NCBI RefSeq assembly: GCF_040448305.1
Contig: NZ_CP148752.1
Location: 2,666,001-2,730,000 of the forward strand
DNA from: Pseudomonas fluorescens
Lineage (GTDB): Bacteria; Pseudomonadota; Gammaproteobacteria; Pseudomonadales; Pseudomonadaceae
Direction: 5' to 3'
Length of the DNA: 64,000 bases
Position numbers and translations under genes: made by a program. The first letter of the stretch is position 1. Each line of letters opens with the position of its first letter. The notes under the pieces are model-generated. The model saw only the letters and a program-made list of their open reading frames with translations. It was not told where the DNA came from and did not search any database. This document shows, in pieces, positions 7,909 to 16,499 of this stretch.

Positions 7909-9453
7909 ATGGGACATCCGTCGATCAACGATCATATTGAAATGCTCCGGCCAGCCGTGACCCGGCTCAAGGTCCGCTCGGCGGTGATCCTGCTGGTCGC
8001 GGTGTGCCTGTCGATGACGGCGATCGTGATCTGGGAAGCCTGGAGCTCGCGCCAGTACTACCTGCATGACAAGGAAGTGGCGATGTCCAACCTTGCGCAG
8101 ACCCTGGCATCGCAAGCGCAGGCCACGATCAAGCAGGCCGACACGCTGCTGTTCACCCTGGTCGATCGTCTGGAACACGACGGCGTGGATAAATCCCGGT
8201 TGCCGCTGTTGCTCAACGCCCAGCGCAGTGAGTTGAGCCAGCTCCATGGCGTATTTGTTTTCGACGAAAAAGGGCAGTGGATCGCCAATTCCAATGGCGC
8301 CGGGCAAACCGGCGTCAACAATTCCGACCGCGAATACTTCATCTTCCATCGCGATAACCCCAGCCGTGGGCCGCACATCGGGCCGTCGATCAAGAGCCGT
8401 TCGAGCGGTGAATGGATCATGACGGTTTCGCGCCGGGTCAATCATCCCGACGGCAGCTTTGCCGGGGTGGCGCTGGCGTCGATCTACCTCAGTCATTTCC
8501 TGCAGCTCTACGACAGCATCGACATGGGCAGTAACGGCGTGATCAACCTGATCGCCGACAATGCCACCGTTGTCATTCGCAGACCCTTCAAGGAGGCGGA
8601 CATCGGCACCAGCCTCGCCAAGAGCCCGTTGTTCACTCAGTTGTTGCCCAAGGGCGACGCGGGTACGGCCACGATCAGGTCGATCATCGACGGTGTCGAG
8701 CGGGTGATAGGGTATCGCCGGGTCGAGGGTTATCCGCTGATCGTTTTTACCGCGTTGAACAAGGATGAAGTGCTCGGCAGCTGGCGCAAGGAGACGGCGC
8801 TCAGCGCTGGCATCGTCACGCTGTTGCTGGGTTTTCTCGGGGTACTGGGATTGCGGCTTATCAAGCTGATGAGGCAACAGAACCTGGTGCAGGTCGAGTT
8901 GCTGGACACCCAGGACAAGCTCCTGGAGGTCAATCGCAACCTCGAAGGCCTGGCCCTCAAGGACGCGCTGACGGGGCTGGCCAACCGGCGTCAGCTCGAC
9001 GCTTTCATCGATGCCGAAATGGGACGTGCCCGGCGCAGCCAGACCGAGTTGGCACTGCTGATGATCGATGTCGATCATTTCAAGCCGTTCAACGACCGCT
9101 ACGGCCACCTGGCCGGTGATGAGTGTTTGCGCAAGGTCAGTGCGATCATCACGGACAATATCAAGCGCCCCGGTGGCCTGGCCGCCCGTTATGGCGGTGA
9201 AGAGTTCGCCGTGGTGCTGCCCGGCACCGACTACGTGGGGGCATTTCTGGTGGCGGAGAAAATCCGCCGCGCGGTGCTACAGGCCGACATTGCCCACAGT
9301 GACAGCCCGGAAGGCACCGTGACCGTCAGCGTCGGCGTGTGTGCCTGCAATACCGCTAGCCAGGTCCGCCCCGAGGACCTGATCGGTGCGGCAGACAAGG
9401 CGCTGTACGTGGCCAAGGCCGGTGGGCGGAACATGAGTGTGATTGCCAACTGA
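7909..9453 (+). CDS. Membrane diguanylate cyclase with periplasmic Cache sensor
   Basis: 514 residues from the ATG at 7909, which has GGGAG seven bases upstream; the open frame extends back to a GTG at 7852. One N-terminal membrane helix (about residues 25-45), a double-Cache-like periplasmic region (about 50-290) and a second helix (IVTLLLGFLGVLGLRLI) precede a GGDEF domain with DALTGLANRR and ARYGGEEFAV. GGEEF is an active-type signature for making cyclic di-GMP. The inhibitory I-site position reads RPGG instead of RxxD, so product feedback is probably lost. No EAL domain is present. Confidence 0.9.
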   Translation: MGHPSINDHIEMLRPAVTRLKVRSAVILLVAVCLSMTAIVIWEAWSSRQYYLHDKEVAMSNLAQTLASQAQATIKQADTLLFTLVDRLEHDGVDKSRLPLLLNAQRSELSQLHGVFVFDEKGQWIANSNGAGQTGVNNSDREYFIFHRDNPSRGPHIGPSIKSRSSGEWIMTVSRRVNHPDGSFAGVALASIYLSHFLQLYDSIDMGSNGVINLIADNATVVIRRPFKEADIGTSLAKSPLFTQLLPKGDAGTATIRSIIDGVERVIGYRRVEGYPLIVFTALNKDEVLGSWRKETALSAGIVTLLLGFLGVLGLRLIKLMRQQNLVQVELLDTQDKLLEVNRNLEGLALKDALTGLANRRQLDAFIDAEMGRARRSQTELALLMIDVDHFKPFNDRYGHLAGDECLRKVSAIITDNIKRPGGLAARYGGEEFAVVLPGTDYVGAFLVAEKIRRAVLQADIAHSDSPEGTVTVSVGVCACNTASQVRPEDLIGAADKALYVAKAGGRNMSVIAN

Positions 9454-9531
9454 ACGCCCGGCGTCAGACAAGCCGGTCCGTTCCCTGAACCAGCCACCAG
9501 CCCAGGGCGCGACCGTCAGGGGGGTGAGAAT

Positions 9532-9894
9532 TCAGGCGGCCCATCGCTTGAACAATCGAAGATAGACCAGCAGGTTGATCACCAACACCACGCCGCCCAA
9601 TCCCAACTGAATGCTGGGTGTCAGGCTCGCTGGGTAAATCACCGGCCAAACGTAATGCTCGATGAATCCACCGCCATAGCCGGTTTGCCCGGCCCCATGG
9701 CGCATGCGGTTTTCCCAGTCGGTCAGCGGGCAGGGCAGGTGGAACAACTCCACTGCCACACCCCAGACGGCGGCCGGCGGATGCCACCAGATCAGGTGGC
9801 GCCATTTGAGCACCAGCAACCCGCCGAACAATACGAACACAATGAACAGCAAGTGAAACAGCATCAGCCCATCGGCGGCGATTCGGTACAGCAT
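9532..9894 (-). CDS. DUF2784 family membrane protein
   Basis: 120 residues with three to four hydrophobic helices: LFHLLFIVFVLFGGLLVL, an amphipathic WGVAVELFHLPCPLTDWENRMR segment that is the DUF2784 hallmark, and LGLGGVVLVINLLVYLRLF. An inner-membrane protein of unknown function. It converges with the diguanylate cyclase upstream and follows the dapA-like gene on the same strand. Confidence 0.82.
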   Translation of the reverse strand: MLYRIAADGLMLFHLLFIVFVLFGGLLVLKWRHLIWWHPPAAVWGVAVELFHLPCPLTDWENRMRHGAGQTGYGGGFIEHYVWPVIYPASLTPSIQLGLGGVVLVINLLVYLRLFKRWAA

Positions 9895-9954
9895 GTGGGT
9901 GCCCCTGAAGGCTGAACGAATCGCTTCATGGTACTCGGGCCGGCGGCGGACGCT

Positions 9955-10830
9955 CTATCGATTGTCGCGGCCCAATGCGCCGAGCACGCCTTTCAAACGC
10001 TCGGTCATCGATTCACTGCTGCGTTGCATCGGTGCGCGCAGTTCGTCACCGATCAGACCTTCCAGGGCCAGCGCGGTTTTCACCGGGGCCGGGTTGGGCT
10101 CCAGGAACAGGCTGTTGATCAGTGGCAGCAAACGGAAAAACGTGGCGCGGCCTTCAGCCAATTGGTTGTCGCGGATCTGCCGGTGCAACTGCACGAACAG
10201 TTCGGGATGGACATGCGCCGACGCGGCAATCGCGCCTTTGGCGCCAAGGCACAGGGCATTGAAGATCTGGTTGTCTTCGCCACACAGCACGTCGACCTGG
10301 CCGCTATTGAGCAAGGCGAGGGTGTTCGAAAAATTACCGCCGCAATCCTTGATGGCGACGATCCGCTCGTGGGCGACGATGTTGAGCAGGGTCGCCTGTT
10401 CGAAGGCCACGCCGGTACGGTAAGGGATGTCGTAGAGAATCAGCGGAACGCTGGAGGCATCGGCGACCGTGCGGAAAAACGCTTCGAGGCCGGCCTGGGA
10501 CGGGCGGATGTAATACGGCGCCGGCACCAGCAGGCCAGCCACCGGGCGCTTGAGGATCTCGCTCTGGAACTGCAACAACTCGGTCAGGTTGTTACCGGCC
10601 AGGCCCATGACCACCCGTTGCGCCGGCACCAGCTCCAGCACGGCATCGAGCACCGCCAGTTGCTCATGCTTGCCCATCGCCGCCGGTTCGCCGGTGGTGC
10701 CGCAAACGATGAGACCGTCGACTCCTTTTTCCAGCAGATGGCTGACCAGCCGGCGCAAGCCGACGAAATCGATGGCGCCGTTGTGGAAGGGTGTGACCAG
10801 TGGAACCCAGATACCTTGAAACGCTGACAT
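9955..10830 (-). CDS. dapA: 4-hydroxy-tetrahydrodipicolinate synthase family protein (DapA paralogue)
   Basis: 291 residues, full length for the DHDPS/N-acetylneuraminate lyase TIM-barrel family. DapA condenses pyruvate with aspartate semialdehyde for lysine and peptidoglycan synthesis. Key residues fall at the E. coli DapA positions: Thr45/Thr46 in CGTTGEPA, Tyr107, Tyr133 in LYDIPYRTG, Arg138 and the Schiff-base Lys161 in AIKDCGG. It does not sit next to the bamC-purC genes expected beside the main Pseudomonas dapA, so it may be a second copy or a related aldolase. An 11-bp inverted repeat lies upstream at 10919-10945. Confidence 0.82.
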   Translation of the reverse strand: MSAFQGIWVPLVTPFHNGAIDFVGLRRLVSHLLEKGVDGLIVCGTTGEPAAMGKHEQLAVLDAVLELVPAQRVVMGLAGNNLTELLQFQSEILKRPVAGLLVPAPYYIRPSQAGLEAFFRTVADASSVPLILYDIPYRTGVAFEQATLLNIVAHERIVAIKDCGGNFSNTLALLNSGQVDVLCGEDNQIFNALCLGAKGAIAASAHVHPELFVQLHRQIRDNQLAEGRATFFRLLPLINSLFLEPNPAPVKTALALEGLIGDELRAPMQRSSESMTERLKGVLGALGRDNR

Positions 10831-10918
10831 GCACTTTCTCCTGATGGTTGACCGATTTCGTCACCGTCAGGGGCATGGAAGGAGAGTAAGCAAGGGGAGG
10901 GTGGTCCGTCGCGCTCAA

Positions 10919-10945
10919 TGTCCTGTCAGCTCATCTGACGGGACA
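10919..10945. promoter_or_regulatory. Inverted repeat upstream of dapA-like gene
   Basis: TGTCCTGTCAG (10919-10929) and CTGACGGGACA (10935-10945) form an 11-bp stem with one G-U-type pair and a 5-base loop. It lies about 90 bases upstream of the minus-strand start at 10830. It could be an operator or an RNA hairpin; there is no T-tract to make it a terminator on either strand. Confidence 0.4.
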
Positions 10946-11115
10946 GCGCGCCCCGGTCACATGAGCGACTGTTTCTTCGATTTGAGGGCGTGCGCAACGC
11001 AACCTTGCGCCTTGGCAATCAAGCCAATGACGGAAGTGTTGAGGTTGAAGGTTGCGGACATACTTGCTTACACCCTGAGTGAGGCGCCCAGTTTTAAAAG
11101 GCGGCGCGCCGTTTG

Positions 11116-12051
11116 TCAATCACGAAAATCAGCGAACTCGGCGCGCATCCGGCCATTGTGCTTGGCCTTGTAGAGCAACTGATCGACCTGTTCGACGAAT
11201 TCCAGCGCCGTGGCATGCGGTGAAACGGCGGTGGTACCGACGCCGAGGCTGACGCTCAGCAGGTTCGACACCCTGGAGAACTCATGGGGGATCTGCTGCT
11301 GGCGAATCAGGTGCAGGCATTTGTGCGCCACCATCTGCGCGGACTCGGCATCGGTTTCCGGCAGCAGCCAGACAAACTCTTCACCGCCGATCCGCGCAAT
11401 GAAATCCCGTGGCCGGTTCGCCGCCAGGGACAAGGTCTGCGCGACGCGGCGCAGGCATTCGTCGCCCTTGATGTGGCCGTAATGGTCGTTGTATTGCTTG
11501 AAGTAATCGATATCCAGCACCAGCACCGACAATGGCAAACCGGTGCGTTGGGCGTGGTTCCACTCGCGCTCCAGCACGGTGTCGAACATGCGCCGGTTGG
11601 CGATGCCGGTCAGGCCGTCCTGGAAGGAATACTCTTCAAGCTGCTTTTGCAGGCGGCTCAGGTGCTCTTCGGTTTTCTTGCGCTCGCTGATATCGAACAT
11701 GAAGCCCACCAGCGCCTCGATTTCACCGTTCTTGCGCACCACATGCACCACATCGCGGATCCACACGTACTCGCCGCTTTCGGTGAGTGCGCGATAGTCG
11801 GCCTCGTGATCGATACCGGCGCGCGATTGCGAGACACAGAAGTCCATCACGTAGTCGCGATCATCGGGGTGTATGCGCTCGACCCAGTCGTTGACCGACG
11901 CCCAACTGTCCTGTTTCCAGCCCAGCAGTTCTTCGATCTGTGGCCCGATGTAGCTGAACGTCATGGTTTTCCAGTCGATGCGCCAGGGAATCGCCCGGGT
12001 TGACTCAAGCAGGGTTTTATAAACGTCGCTGTCGGTTTCGACTGAACTCAT
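11116..12051 (-). CDS. PAS-GGDEF diguanylate cyclase
   Basis: 311 residues from the ATG at 12051; the frame is open further upstream without protein-like sequence. A PAS_3 domain (about residues 10-125: YIGPQIEELLGW, WVERIHPDDRDYV, GFMFDISERKKTEEHL) is joined by a short coiled helix to a GGDEF domain with DGLTGIANRR and ARIGGEEFVWLLPET. The I-site RPRD is intact five residues before GGEEF, so product inhibition is expected. There is no signal peptide or membrane helix, so it is a cytosolic sensor-type cyclic di-GMP synthase. Confidence 0.92.
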   Translation of the reverse strand: MSSVETDSDVYKTLLESTRAIPWRIDWKTMTFSYIGPQIEELLGWKQDSWASVNDWVERIHPDDRDYVMDFCVSQSRAGIDHEADYRALTESGEYVWIRDVVHVVRKNGEIEALVGFMFDISERKKTEEHLSRLQKQLEEYSFQDGLTGIANRRMFDTVLEREWNHAQRTGLPLSVLVLDIDYFKQYNDHYGHIKGDECLRRVAQTLSLAANRPRDFIARIGGEEFVWLLPETDAESAQMVAHKCLHLIRQQQIPHEFSRVSNLLSVSLGVGTTAVSPHATALEFVEQVDQLLYKAKHNGRMRAEFADFRD

Positions 12052-12219
12052 GAAGGGCCTGCCTCGATGAAAATGCAGCGCAATCATGTTGCTAGCACTT
12101 TGGCGAATCAAGCGGGCAGCCGATGAATGGCACGTTGTCGTATGAGTGAGCAAGATTGTTCAAGCCTTCGGCCGCGACTGCTGGCAAAGTCTGGGGTCTT
12201 TCCCTATCTGTAGAGCGTT

Positions 12220-12918
12220 ATGTCCAACTCAACCATGCCGCGCAGTGCATTTTTGCGCGGCGCAGCGGCGATCATGCCGTTGTCCCTGGCCACTGCGCCT
12301 TGGGGCTTGCTGGCCGGTTCCATGGCCATCGAAGCCAACCTCACGCCCCTGCAAGGCCAGGGCCTGTCGAGCATTGTGTTTGCCGGTGCGGCGCAACTGG
12401 TGGCCATCGGCATGCTCAAGGGTGGTGCCGGGATTTTTTCGATCTTGCTGACCACGCTGCTGCTGACTTCCCAGCATTTGCTCTACGGGATGAGCATGCG
12501 CTCGGTGATTTCGCCATTGCCGGGGCGCTGGCGTGCAGGGCTGGGGTTCCTGCTCACCGATGAGTTGTTCGCCCTGACCAGCCAGCACGACAAACAGCAG
12601 TTCAACCGCTGGTACGCCCTGGGCGTGGGCCTGACGTTCTACATCGCCTGGAACCTGTTCACCCTGGCGGGCATTGTGCTTGGCAGCAGCATTCCGGGCC
12701 TTGAACACCTGGGCCTGGATTTCTCCATCGCGGCGACCTTCATCGCCCTGATCACCCCGGTGGTGCGCAACGTGCCGACCGTGGTGTGCGTGGCGGTGTC
12801 GCTGTTCTGCTCGGTGCTGTTCAGCTACTGGCAATGGGGCTCGGCGCTGGTGCTGTCGGGGCTGGCGGGCATGACCGCCGGGTTTGTCTGCAATAAATTC
12901 TACGGTGGCCGCACATGA
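12220..12918 (+). CDS. azlC: AzlC family branched-chain amino acid exporter subunit
   Basis: 232 residues with several membrane helices and the AzlC start pattern FLRGAAAIMPLSLATAPWGLLAG, then LSSIVFAGAAQLVAIGML and LLLTSQHLLYGMSMR. AzlC is the large subunit of the AzlCD/YgaZH exporter, linked to branched-chain amino acid or azaleucine efflux. It overlaps azlD by four bases (ATGA). Confidence 0.9.
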   Translation: MSNSTMPRSAFLRGAAAIMPLSLATAPWGLLAGSMAIEANLTPLQGQGLSSIVFAGAAQLVAIGMLKGGAGIFSILLTTLLLTSQHLLYGMSMRSVISPLPGRWRAGLGFLLTDELFALTSQHDKQQFNRWYALGVGLTFYIAWNLFTLAGIVLGSSIPGLEHLGLDFSIAATFIALITPVVRNVPTVVCVAVSLFCSVLFSYWQWGSALVLSGLAGMTAGFVCNKFYGGRT

Positions 12919-13229
12919 TGGTCTGGGCAGTGATTATCGGAATGGGCCTGTTGGTGTTCCTCAACCGCTATGTTTTTCTGGAGCCGCGACTGCCGCTACG
13001 CTTGAGCAGCAATGCCCGGCAGTTCCTCGGGTTTGCCGTACCGGGCATGTTGACCGCCATCTGCGGGCCGATTGTGTTCATGCCGGAAAAACAGCTGAAT
13101 CTGCACTGGGACAATCCCTATCTGATCAGCTCGCTGGTGGCGGTCGCTCTGGTGCTTTACACGCGCAATACGTTGCTCAGCATGCTGTTGAGCATGGGAT
13201 TCTTCTTTTTGCTGCGCTGGTGGCTCTGA
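12915..13229 (+). CDS. azlD: AzlD family small exporter subunit
   Basis: 104 residues, four predicted helices, with the family features FLNRYVFLE, RQFLGFAVPGMLTAICGPIVF and the closing YTRNTLLSMLLSMGFFFLLRW. It is the small partner of AzlC, translationally coupled to it, and completes a two-gene export operon. Confidence 0.9.
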   Translation: MMVWAVIIGMGLLVFLNRYVFLEPRLPLRLSSNARQFLGFAVPGMLTAICGPIVFMPEKQLNLHWDNPYLISSLVAVALVLYTRNTLLSMLLSMGFFFLLRWWL

Positions 13230-13293
13230 GCGGGGCAGGGGAACTGATCTAAGCTTAAGTTGATGACCGATCCCTTCAGGAAGCGAGGTGAAC

Positions 13294-13440
13294 ATGGCCA
13301 ATGAACCCAAGCAACCGGACCTGGAAGAAGACGAGGACGAACCCACGGAGGAAGAGATTGAGCAGCAGAAGCGTTCGGTACCGGACTGGAAGCATCCTGA
13401 CGACGGTAAGGAACTGTCAGAGCCTGACCGCAAGTTCTGA
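13294..13440 (+). CDS. Small acidic hypothetical protein
   Basis: 48 residues, ATG at 13294 with GAGGTG nine bases upstream. The composition is strongly acidic (LEEDEDEPTEEEIEQQ), then SVPDWKHPDDGKELSEPDRKF. There is no signal peptide or hydrophobic stretch, so it is probably an unstructured cytosolic protein. Its clear ribosome site and lack of overlap with other genes support it as real. The function is unknown. A REP pair follows 31 bases after the stop. Confidence 0.65.
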   Translation: MANEPKQPDLEEDEDEPTEEEIEQQKRSVPDWKHPDDGKELSEPDRKF

Positions 13441-13470
13441 CCGGCACGCGAATACAACAAAGCCCCGCCA

Positions 13471-13573
13471 TTGTAGGAGCGAGCTTGCTCGCGATGGTCG
13501 TTAACGATAACGCGTGTTTACTGGCTAAACGCGGCGCTCTTGAATCCATCGCGAGCAAGCTCGCTCCTACAAC
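13471..13573. repeat. REP doublet, ACGATAACGCGTG-spacer subfamily
   Basis: Inverted arms TTGTAGGAGCGAGCTTGCTC and GAGCAAGCTCGCTCCTACAA enclose a spacer containing TTAACGATAACGCGTG. The same spacer motif recurs in the REP doublets at 34992, 38483, 56191 and 62018. Confidence 0.9.
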
Positions 13574-13637
13574 GAATCACTTCGCTTAAGTGAACAACAT
13601 TGCGCCATTGAGTGGAGCTTTGTCGTTATTGACAGGT

Positions 13638-14318
13638 TCAGGGACTTTCTTTAATCAGCGCGGCGCCCTGGTTTCTGACATTGCCAATGGCCTTGTCGAC
13701 CTTGTACCACTCAAATACCTCACTGACTTCACCCTGGGATAGCGCCATTTCCTCGGCTCGTTCCTTGGGCGTGGCCGGGTCCAGCCATTCCCGCGCCAGC
13801 TCGGGGGAGAACACCACCGGTCGCCGGTCATGCACGTCAAGCAGGCCGCCTGCGCTGTCGGCCGTCAGGATGACGAAACCGTCGTGCTCTCTGTGAGGGG
13901 CTCCGCCGATGGGGTACTGGCCGATGGCCGCGCAGAAGACCGGTGCCCGGTTCCGTCGCCGGATCAACCACGGTTGTTTGTTGCCGTCACCGGCGTCGAC
14001 CCATTCAAACCAGTTATCAATCGGGCAGATCGCGCGATGGGGCCAGATCGCCCGGAAGTACGGGCCGTGGGCGACTTTCTCGACCCGGGCATTGACCGGC
14101 TCCGTGCGATCCGTCGCCCAGTGCGGTCGCCAACCCCAGCGCACGGCGTCGGCGTGCAGCCGATCATTCTCCAGGTGCAACAGGGCGAGTTGCGTGGTGG
14201 GCGCGGCGTTATAGTGCGCCAGGGGTTCGTTGCCGACGTGGTTGATCAGCGCGTCGGGGATGCTCAGCACCGCCACGAAGTCGTGGATTCCGCGGTATTG
14301 CGACAGTCGTCCGCACAT
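13638..14318 (-). CDS. SRAP domain protein (YedK/HMCES family)
   Basis: 226 residues starting MCGRLS. After removal of Met1, Cys2 is the family's catalytic residue, which crosslinks to abasic sites in single-stranded DNA. Other active-site elements are present: Asn37 in HYNAAPT, Glu105 in NWFEW and His163 in LDVHDRRPVV, matching E. coli YedK positions closely. The protein shields abasic sites during replication. It is monocistronic as far as can be seen. Confidence 0.93.
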   Translation of the reverse strand: MCGRLSQYRGIHDFVAVLSIPDALINHVGNEPLAHYNAAPTTQLALLHLENDRLHADAVRWGWRPHWATDRTEPVNARVEKVAHGPYFRAIWPHRAICPIDNWFEWVDAGDGNKQPWLIRRRNRAPVFCAAIGQYPIGGAPHREHDGFVILTADSAGGLLDVHDRRPVVFSPELAREWLDPATPKERAEEMALSQGEVSEVFEWYKVDKAIGNVRNQGAALIKESP

Positions 14319-14515
14319 GGCCTGACACTCTGGTTGAGCATTTTTTTCAGTTTAGTTGGTGGCGACGAAACAGGCCTGGTAAGCACTGGAACCAAACCCT
14401 GTGTACCCTATCCAACCTCGGCCCGCCGTCTCGATGCGGGCCGACGACGGATGAGCGGGCGAAGGATCCTTGCCCATTGAAGTATCGACCGTGATGGTCT
14501 GGTCCAAGGCAAAAG

Positions 14516-15415
14516 ATGAAACGATTGTTCAAGTGTTTAACGGTGTGCGCCCTGGCAGTGGGTCTGCTGGGCTGTATCGCCGCACCGATCGAAATGACTC
14601 CGCAAACCGAACAGCGTTTGCAGGCGCAACCGCCTATCCGGTTTCTGCTGACGTTCGATGACGGCCCCAGCGCATCGAGTTGGTGGAATCCGACCGTCAC
14701 GGTGCTTGAGAGCCTGGCGCAAAACCCGCTGCAACCGGACATCAAAGCCGTGTTCTTCGTGCAAACCCGCGCTCCGCGCGCCGGTGGCAGCGAGTTGGGC
14801 CGGGACATCATGCGTCGTGAACACGCCGAAGGACATGTCCTGGGCTTTCACACGGCGACACCCCGGCACACCAATCATCGCTCCCTTGACCCGCCAGAGT
14901 TGGAGCAGGCCCTCATCGATGGCAGCGCCGACATCGCCGCGATTACCGGCGCTCCGCCAACCCTGTTGCGCCCGCCATTCTGGAACTACGACAAACGCAC
15001 CTTCGCCGCCTATCAGCAGCATGGCCTGCACGTGCTGCTCACCGACTTGAGCGCCAACGACGGCAAGATCTGGGGCTTCAACGCCAGCCCGCGGCGCCGG
15101 TCGCACATGTTGCGCTCGATGTCTGAAGTTCGCGAGCGCATTGCCCGCGGCGAATTGCCGGTGGTCGATGGGGTGATTCCGGTGGTGGTGACCTTCCACG
15201 ACCTCAACCGCTATACCGCCCGGCATACCCGCGAATACCTGCAGATCCTGCTCGACAGCGCCCGGGAGACCGGGGTGAAAACCGCCGACAAGCCGTTTTA
15301 CGACGATCAGTTCGCGTTGCAGCGCGCGGCCATGGCGCGAACCGTGCGCGACGATTCGCAGCCGGTCGAGTTGCCGGGGTTCTGGAACTGGATCTGGGGC
15401 GGGAACGCCCATTAG
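14516..15415 (+). CDS. Polysaccharide deacetylase family lipoprotein
   Basis: 299 residues with a lipoprotein signal ending LLGC (Cys20). A NodB-type domain follows: motif 1 TFDDGPS (Asp48, Asp49), motif 2 GFHTATPRHTNH with metal histidines, and motif 3 RPPFWNYD. Such enzymes remove N-acetyl groups from envelope or extracellular polysaccharide with a zinc ion. The C-terminal VVTFHDLNRYTARHTREYL segment holds a late histidine motif. The substrate is unknown. Confidence 0.85.
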   Translation: MKRLFKCLTVCALAVGLLGCIAAPIEMTPQTEQRLQAQPPIRFLLTFDDGPSASSWWNPTVTVLESLAQNPLQPDIKAVFFVQTRAPRAGGSELGRDIMRREHAEGHVLGFHTATPRHTNHRSLDPPELEQALIDGSADIAAITGAPPTLLRPPFWNYDKRTFAAYQQHGLHVLLTDLSANDGKIWGFNASPRRRSHMLRSMSEVRERIARGELPVVDGVIPVVVTFHDLNRYTARHTREYLQILLDSARETGVKTADKPFYDDQFALQRAAMARTVRDDSQPVELPGFWNWIWGGNAH

Positions 15416-15484
15416 ACGTTTTGTCCGCGAGTTGCGTACCGAGATGAAGGCAGGGTGCCGGGCCTTTGCCGGCTGATCATCGCT

Positions 15485-16372
15485 TTACGCTGCCGGTGGC
15501 AGCAGCTCATCTATCATCCGCAAACAATGGTTCAACCCCGGCGACACATCGCCCACCCGTCGGCTGAGAATGATCGGCGAGGTGGCGTTATCTTCGAGCA
15601 GCGGGGTGAAGCCGATGTCGTCGCGGTGCAGCAACTGCACCGAGGCCGGTACCAGCGTGACCCCGATGCCTGCCCCCACCAGACCGATCGCCGTTTGCAG
15701 CTCGTTGGTCCATTGCGCGACGTGGATGCGCACGCCGTAGGACTCGAACAGGGCAATCACATGGTCGGCGTAACTCGGCCGTGGATTGCCGGGGTACAGC
15801 ACAAAGGGTTCCCTGGCCAGTTCCCGCAGGCTGATGGGACCGGCGAGCAACGGATGCCCGGCGGGCAGGGCGGCGACCAGGCGGTCTTCGGTGAGCACGG
15901 TCTGGACAATGGCCGGGTCGTCGATACGGATCCGGCCGAAACCGATGTCGATGCGCCCGGCCTTCAACGCCTGCACCTGTTGCAGGGTGGTCATTTCCGA
16001 AAGCCCCAGCTCCAGCTCCAGCGGCTCGCCACTGCGCAAGCGGCGGATCAGTTCCGGCAGCACGCCATACAGTGTCGACGGCGCAAAACCGATACCCAGC
16101 CAGGTCTTTTCTCCCAACCCGATACGCCGGGTGTTGTCGCAGACCTTGTTCAGTTGTTCGAGCAGGGCGGTGGAGTGTTCATGGAAAAACCGCCCGGCGT
16201 CGGTCAACTTCAGCGGTCGGCCGCGCTCCAGCAGCATCACCCCCAGTTCGTCCTCCAGTTGCTGGATCTGCCGGCTCAAGGGCGGTTGGGCGATGTGCAG
16301 CAACTCGGCGGCGCGGGTGAAGTTGAGGGTTTGAGCCAATACCTGGAAATAACGCAGGTGACGCAGTTCCAT
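15485..16372 (-). CDS. catR: LysR-type regulator CatR
   Basis: 295 residues. The N-terminal winged HTH reads MELRHLRYFQVLAQTLNFTRAAELLHIAQPP in two pieces, the start typical of the BenM/CatM/CatR branch, followed by a LysR co-inducer domain. It is divergent from catB, and an ATAC-N7-GTAT site lies between them. In the family, cis,cis-muconate is the inducer that lets CatR activate catBCA while repressing its own gene. Confidence 0.9.
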   Translation of the reverse strand: MELRHLRYFQVLAQTLNFTRAAELLHIAQPPLSRQIQQLEDELGVMLLERGRPLKLTDAGRFFHEHSTALLEQLNKVCDNTRRIGLGEKTWLGIGFAPSTLYGVLPELIRRLRSGEPLELELGLSEMTTLQQVQALKAGRIDIGFGRIRIDDPAIVQTVLTEDRLVAALPAGHPLLAGPISLRELAREPFVLYPGNPRPSYADHVIALFESYGVRIHVAQWTNELQTAIGLVGAGIGVTLVPASVQLLHRDDIGFTPLLEDNATSPIILSRRVGDVSPGLNHCLRMIDELLPPAA

Positions 16373-16398
16373 GGAGCCTCCAGACGTGGATCGGTTGC

Positions 16399-16413
16399 AT
16401 ACCTTTAAGGTAT
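16399..16413. promoter_or_regulatory. CatR/BenM-type operator, ATAC-N7-GTAT
   Basis: ATACCTTTAAGGTAT is a perfect 15-base palindrome about its centre and matches the known recognition pattern ATAC-N7-GTAT of BenM, CatM and CatR. It lies in the 127-bp gap between catR and catB, about 87 bases before the catB start, as expected for a shared recognition site. Confidence 0.85.
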
Positions 16414-16499
16414 CAAGTCAGACCAATTCTATATTGGCATCGCGAAAAAAGCCGTACGAGAATCGATTCCAGAACTTCAAGAACCTGACGGGTATCGAA

